The notes beneath the pieces are model-generated. The model saw nothing but the letters and a program-made list of their open reading frames with translations. It ran no database searches and was not told the origin of the DNA. Source: a virus. From it: DNA of 56,255 nucleotides. This document shows, piece after piece, positions 51,552-56,255 of this stretch; positions within the stretch are counted from its first letter, which is position 1, and each line of letters opens with the position of its first letter. The stretch covers positions 1-56,255 of IMG/VR virus record IMGVR_UViG_3300031269_000017. One strand, given 5' to 3'. Both the position numbers and the translations under genes were made by a program.

Positions 51552-52784
51552 ATGGCAAATTGCGGATGTACAACAACAAATGATAATTCACAGGCTTTAA
51601 CGCCTAATTTTTCTTGCGCCCCAGATCTTTCACAACTTTTATTCAGATTTGTTGAAAGAAAATCTATGGGAATAGTCAAAGGGAGTAATGAAAATGGCGT
51701 TGTTGATATGTCAAGCTTTTTTATTCCTATTGATTCATATTCATTAAGTACGATTACTTTATGCGGTGAAGAATCAAGAAAAATTGAATTAGGATCGCAA
51801 TCAAGTAAAGGTCCTAGAAGTCAAATTGTAGAATTTGATATTAATGAATTCACTACATTAGATATTAATGAAAATACTACAGCAAAATTAAGATTATTAG
51901 ATGGGGCAACTTTATTATCCGAGACTCCAGATTTCCCTGCTCCAGATTTTTCAACATTCATTACTAATCTTAAAGATTCATTACCTAATGCATTTAAGTT
52001 ATTAAGCACATATTCAGTAAATGACGGCGTCTCTACATTTGAAATGAAAGCTATCAAAGAAGGTGTTGAATATAATTATGAATTAATTTTTACTGGCCCT
52101 GATATAACAAAGGCAAGCGTAACATTTTTATTAGATTTATCCGTAAGAACTGCGTTTAATCCTGCCGCAACAGGATTTATTAGCGGGGATTGGGATGGTA
52201 ATGTAGTTAATCCTATGATTGATTTAGGAAATGATAAGTATTCATATTCGGTAATTTTAGACAAAGGAACAACTTATAATTATTTCTTTCATGATGCTGC
52301 AGTTGCCGGTGTTGAAACAGTCGATGCGCCATGTAATACTGGTGTTGCTGGAGCAAGACAAATAACACCAACAACAGACGAGATTTTAGATATTGTATGT
52401 TTTTCTAACTGTACAATTTGTGCTGGATTTACTGGAACATTAGATCCTACAGTTGCTGTTAGACCACTCGTTAGTGAAACTATAAATGGAACAGAAACAC
52501 AATCAGTATTTAGATACTTACTTGGAGCATTTAAAGTTTTAATGTTATTCGCTGAATATTGTCAAGACTGCACAACAGCTAACGAAAGATTTATCGAATA
52601 TGCTGATTCTTCTGATGTCAACGCAAATGGTTTATCAGGAGCAACATGGAAAAAAATGGGAAATATGCTCCTATTGTCTGGTACTGATGATATTGAAGAC
52701 GATGATACAAACTTAATTGAAAATATTTACGTACGTAATACTCACGATTGCCGAGTTGATATCCAAGCAATCATAGGACTATAA
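51552..52784 (+). CDS. Virion protein with carbohydrate-binding-like domain (410 aa)
   Basis: 410 residues, beta-rich, Thr/Asn/Asp rich. Residues ~195-265 (VTFLLDLSV, SGDWDGNVVNPMIDLGNDKY, SYSVILDKGTTYNYFF) match the starch-binding/AMPK-type domain pattern (VTF-x-V-D-M, G-D/N-F/W-x-G, x-x-P-M-x-D, Y-x-x-x-V-x-L-x-x-G-x-x-Y-x-Y-x-F). C-rich N-terminus (MANCGCTTT). Immediately before the fibre genes, so an adhesin or fibre-associated protein binding a surface glycan is plausible. Confidence 0.55.
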   Translation: MANCGCTTTNDNSQALTPNFSCAPDLSQLLFRFVERKSMGIVKGSNENGVVDMSSFFIPIDSYSLSTITLCGEESRKIELGSQSSKGPRSQIVEFDINEFTTLDINENTTAKLRLLDGATLLSETPDFPAPDFSTFITNLKDSLPNAFKLLSTYSVNDGVSTFEMKAIKEGVEYNYELIFTGPDITKASVTFLLDLSVRTAFNPAATGFISGDWDGNVVNPMIDLGNDKYSYSVILDKGTTYNYFFHDAAVAGVETVDAPCNTGVAGARQITPTTDEILDIVCFSNCTICAGFTGTLDPTVAVRPLVSETINGTETQSVFRYLLGAFKVLMLFAEYCQDCTTANERFIEYADSSDVNANGLSGATWKKMGNMLLLSGTDDIEDDDTNLIENIYVRNTHDCRVDIQAIIGL

Positions 52785-52795
52785 AAGAAAACTAA

Positions 52796-53056
52796 ATGAC
52801 ACCTACACAAAGACTATACCACCTAAAATCAGACAAAGATTACCGACCCGGTCATGGAGTTATTGATGCAACCCATCCATGCATAAAATCTTTACATTGT
52901 ATTCAATTTCCAGAAAAGCCAGTAAATTTTAAGACCATACTTGGTCAAAAAATATCTCTTCCTCCTGAGGCGTTTGTAGCTGGCGCAATTTATCCATATC
53001 AGATAGTTCAGATTAATGACGAAGGCGCTCGTTGTTTTGTTGGTTTAAGTTACTAA
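52796..53056 (+). CDS. Hypothetical protein (86 aa)
   Basis: 86 residues, compact beta-rich with two Cys and a C-terminal R-C-F-V-G-L. No family. It lies in the fibre-proximal cluster and probably belongs to the virion. Confidence 0.55.
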   Translation: MTPTQRLYHLKSDKDYRPGHGVIDATHPCIKSLHCIQFPEKPVNFKTILGQKISLPPEAFVAGAIYPYQIVQINDEGARCFVGLSY

Positions 53057-53078
53057 TTGTACTCTATATTTTGTGTAA

Positions 53079-53097
53079 TGTAGATATATAATCTACA
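53079..53097 (+). promoter_or_regulatory. Palindromic late promoter motif before the fibre operon
   Basis: TGTAGAT-ATATA-ATCTACA (7-bp perfect stem) with AGATATATA at 53082-53090, 30 bases before the ATG at 53121. Third example of the motif lying in an inverted repeat (also 30105 and 40335). Confidence 0.55.
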
Positions 53098-53120
53098 CTA
53101 TATTAAAATAATATTGTACA

Positions 53121-53550
53121 ATGAAAAAGGAAGCTATTCTTAAAAGCGTTCTCACAGAAATCAACTGGGAAGAAATTCATCGATACTACACTAAATTAAA
53201 CATCATTTGGAACATAGAATCTGAATTAGGAAAAATCACACAAAAAATTCCTAGTATAAATGATTTACAAGAAGAAGTATCACAATTAATAGATCATTTA
53301 TATGATACACATGACGATTATATTTCGTATGGTAATTGGATAGTTTTTCTAGAACGAGGAGAAAGTGTTCGAGTAATCTTCAGATTAGCAGATACTACAA
53401 TCAGTAAAAAGGAATCTCTTTTTTCTGGAGTCCAAGAAAATTATGATATTGCTGTTCTTGAAAACAGACTACGTATTTGTGTAAGCAAAGAAGAGTTTGA
53501 AGAAGCAGCTTCTTTAAGAGATAAAATAAATTTTCTTCGAGAAATAGATA

Positions 53551-53558
<8 letters not shown>
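53121..53558 (+). CDS. Hypothetical protein with UVR-like C-terminus (145 aa)
   Basis: 145 residues, first gene of the fibre unit. The C-terminal ~35 residues ([20 protein letters not shown], then D-K-I) match the UVR motif (E-x-L-x-x-x-A/V-x-x-E-x-F-E-x-A-A-x-L-R-D-x-I) closely. The rest is helical and not recognised. It overlaps the fibre gene by 8 bases. A second UVR-like protein is at 17-484. Confidence 0.65.

Positions 53559-56255
<2,697 letters not shown>

Overview
The window is a strongly A+T-rich, densely packed segment of a large T4-like contractile-tailed phage (myovirus). All recognisable genes lie on the + strand. Many genes touch or overlap by 1-17 bases, and ribosome-binding sites are A-rich without a clear AGGAGG. 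The T4 core set is unmistakable: type II topoisomerase (gp39/60-like and gp52), sliding clamp (gp45), the C-terminal part of DNA polymerase (gp43), UvsX, gp41, gp47, gp46, gp44, flap nuclease, late sigma factor (gp55), gp4, portal gp20, gp16, gp17, gp18, gp19 and a tape measure. A host in Bacteroidota is an inference. It rests on the weak Shine-Dalgarno signals, on small zinc-ribbon and lectin-like structural proteins of a style I associate with flavobacterial phages, and on the Stf0-type sulfotransferase and collagen-like fibre; no host gene proves it.

Layout. 1-4.1 kb: NAD+-dependent DNA ligase with small neighbours (P-loop protein, YqeY-like protein) and a heavily broken gene. 4.1-16.2 kb: replication and recombination block (topoisomerase, clamp, split polymerase, UvsX, helicase, gp47/gp46). 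16.2-25.3 kb: head and neck genes (gp15-like, a large acidic core-like protein, gp55, gp4, portal), ending in a membrane-anchored glycosyltransferase and an overlapping sulfotransferase, closed by a perfect terminator. 25.4-30.1 kb: clamp loader gp44, KTSC protein, flap nuclease, small membrane proteins and decaying genes. 30.1-44.7 kb: late structural operon (structural protein, terminase, sheath, tube, tail chaperone pair, tape measure). 44.7-53.1 kb: small accessory genes including a dCMP deaminase-like protein, an ECF-type sigma factor and a PD-(D/E)XK nuclease. 53.1 kb to the end: start of a collagen-like fibre gene that runs out of the window.

Regulation. Two promoter classes can be read directly. 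Six genes or gene groups, mostly replication (gp39, gp45, gp41, gp44, a 138-aa protein and a small gene ahead of the deaminase), carry AAACT(T/A)-N13-(2 nt)-ATATAA with identical spacing. Eight structural or late transcription units carry (A/T/G)GATATATA or the close variant GAATATATAC shortly before the first start codon. The phage encodes both a gp55-like late sigma factor and an ECF-like sigma factor. The natural hypothesis is that gp55 with the gp45 clamp reads the GATATATA class, and the ECF-like factor may read the AAACTT class (its -35 resembles the AAC core of ECF promoters). Three GATATATA sites sit in or overlap hairpin stems, one of which is also a good terminator.

Most notable points: the two promoter classes and the extra sigma factor; a family B polymerase cut between motifs A and B; the glycosyltransferase-sulfotransferase pair beside the portal; a G/GT-type overlapping tail chaperone with probable programmed frameshift; T4-style capsid-targeting N-termini on at least three small proteins; and a cluster of frameshifted genes, one with a 19-bp tandem duplication.
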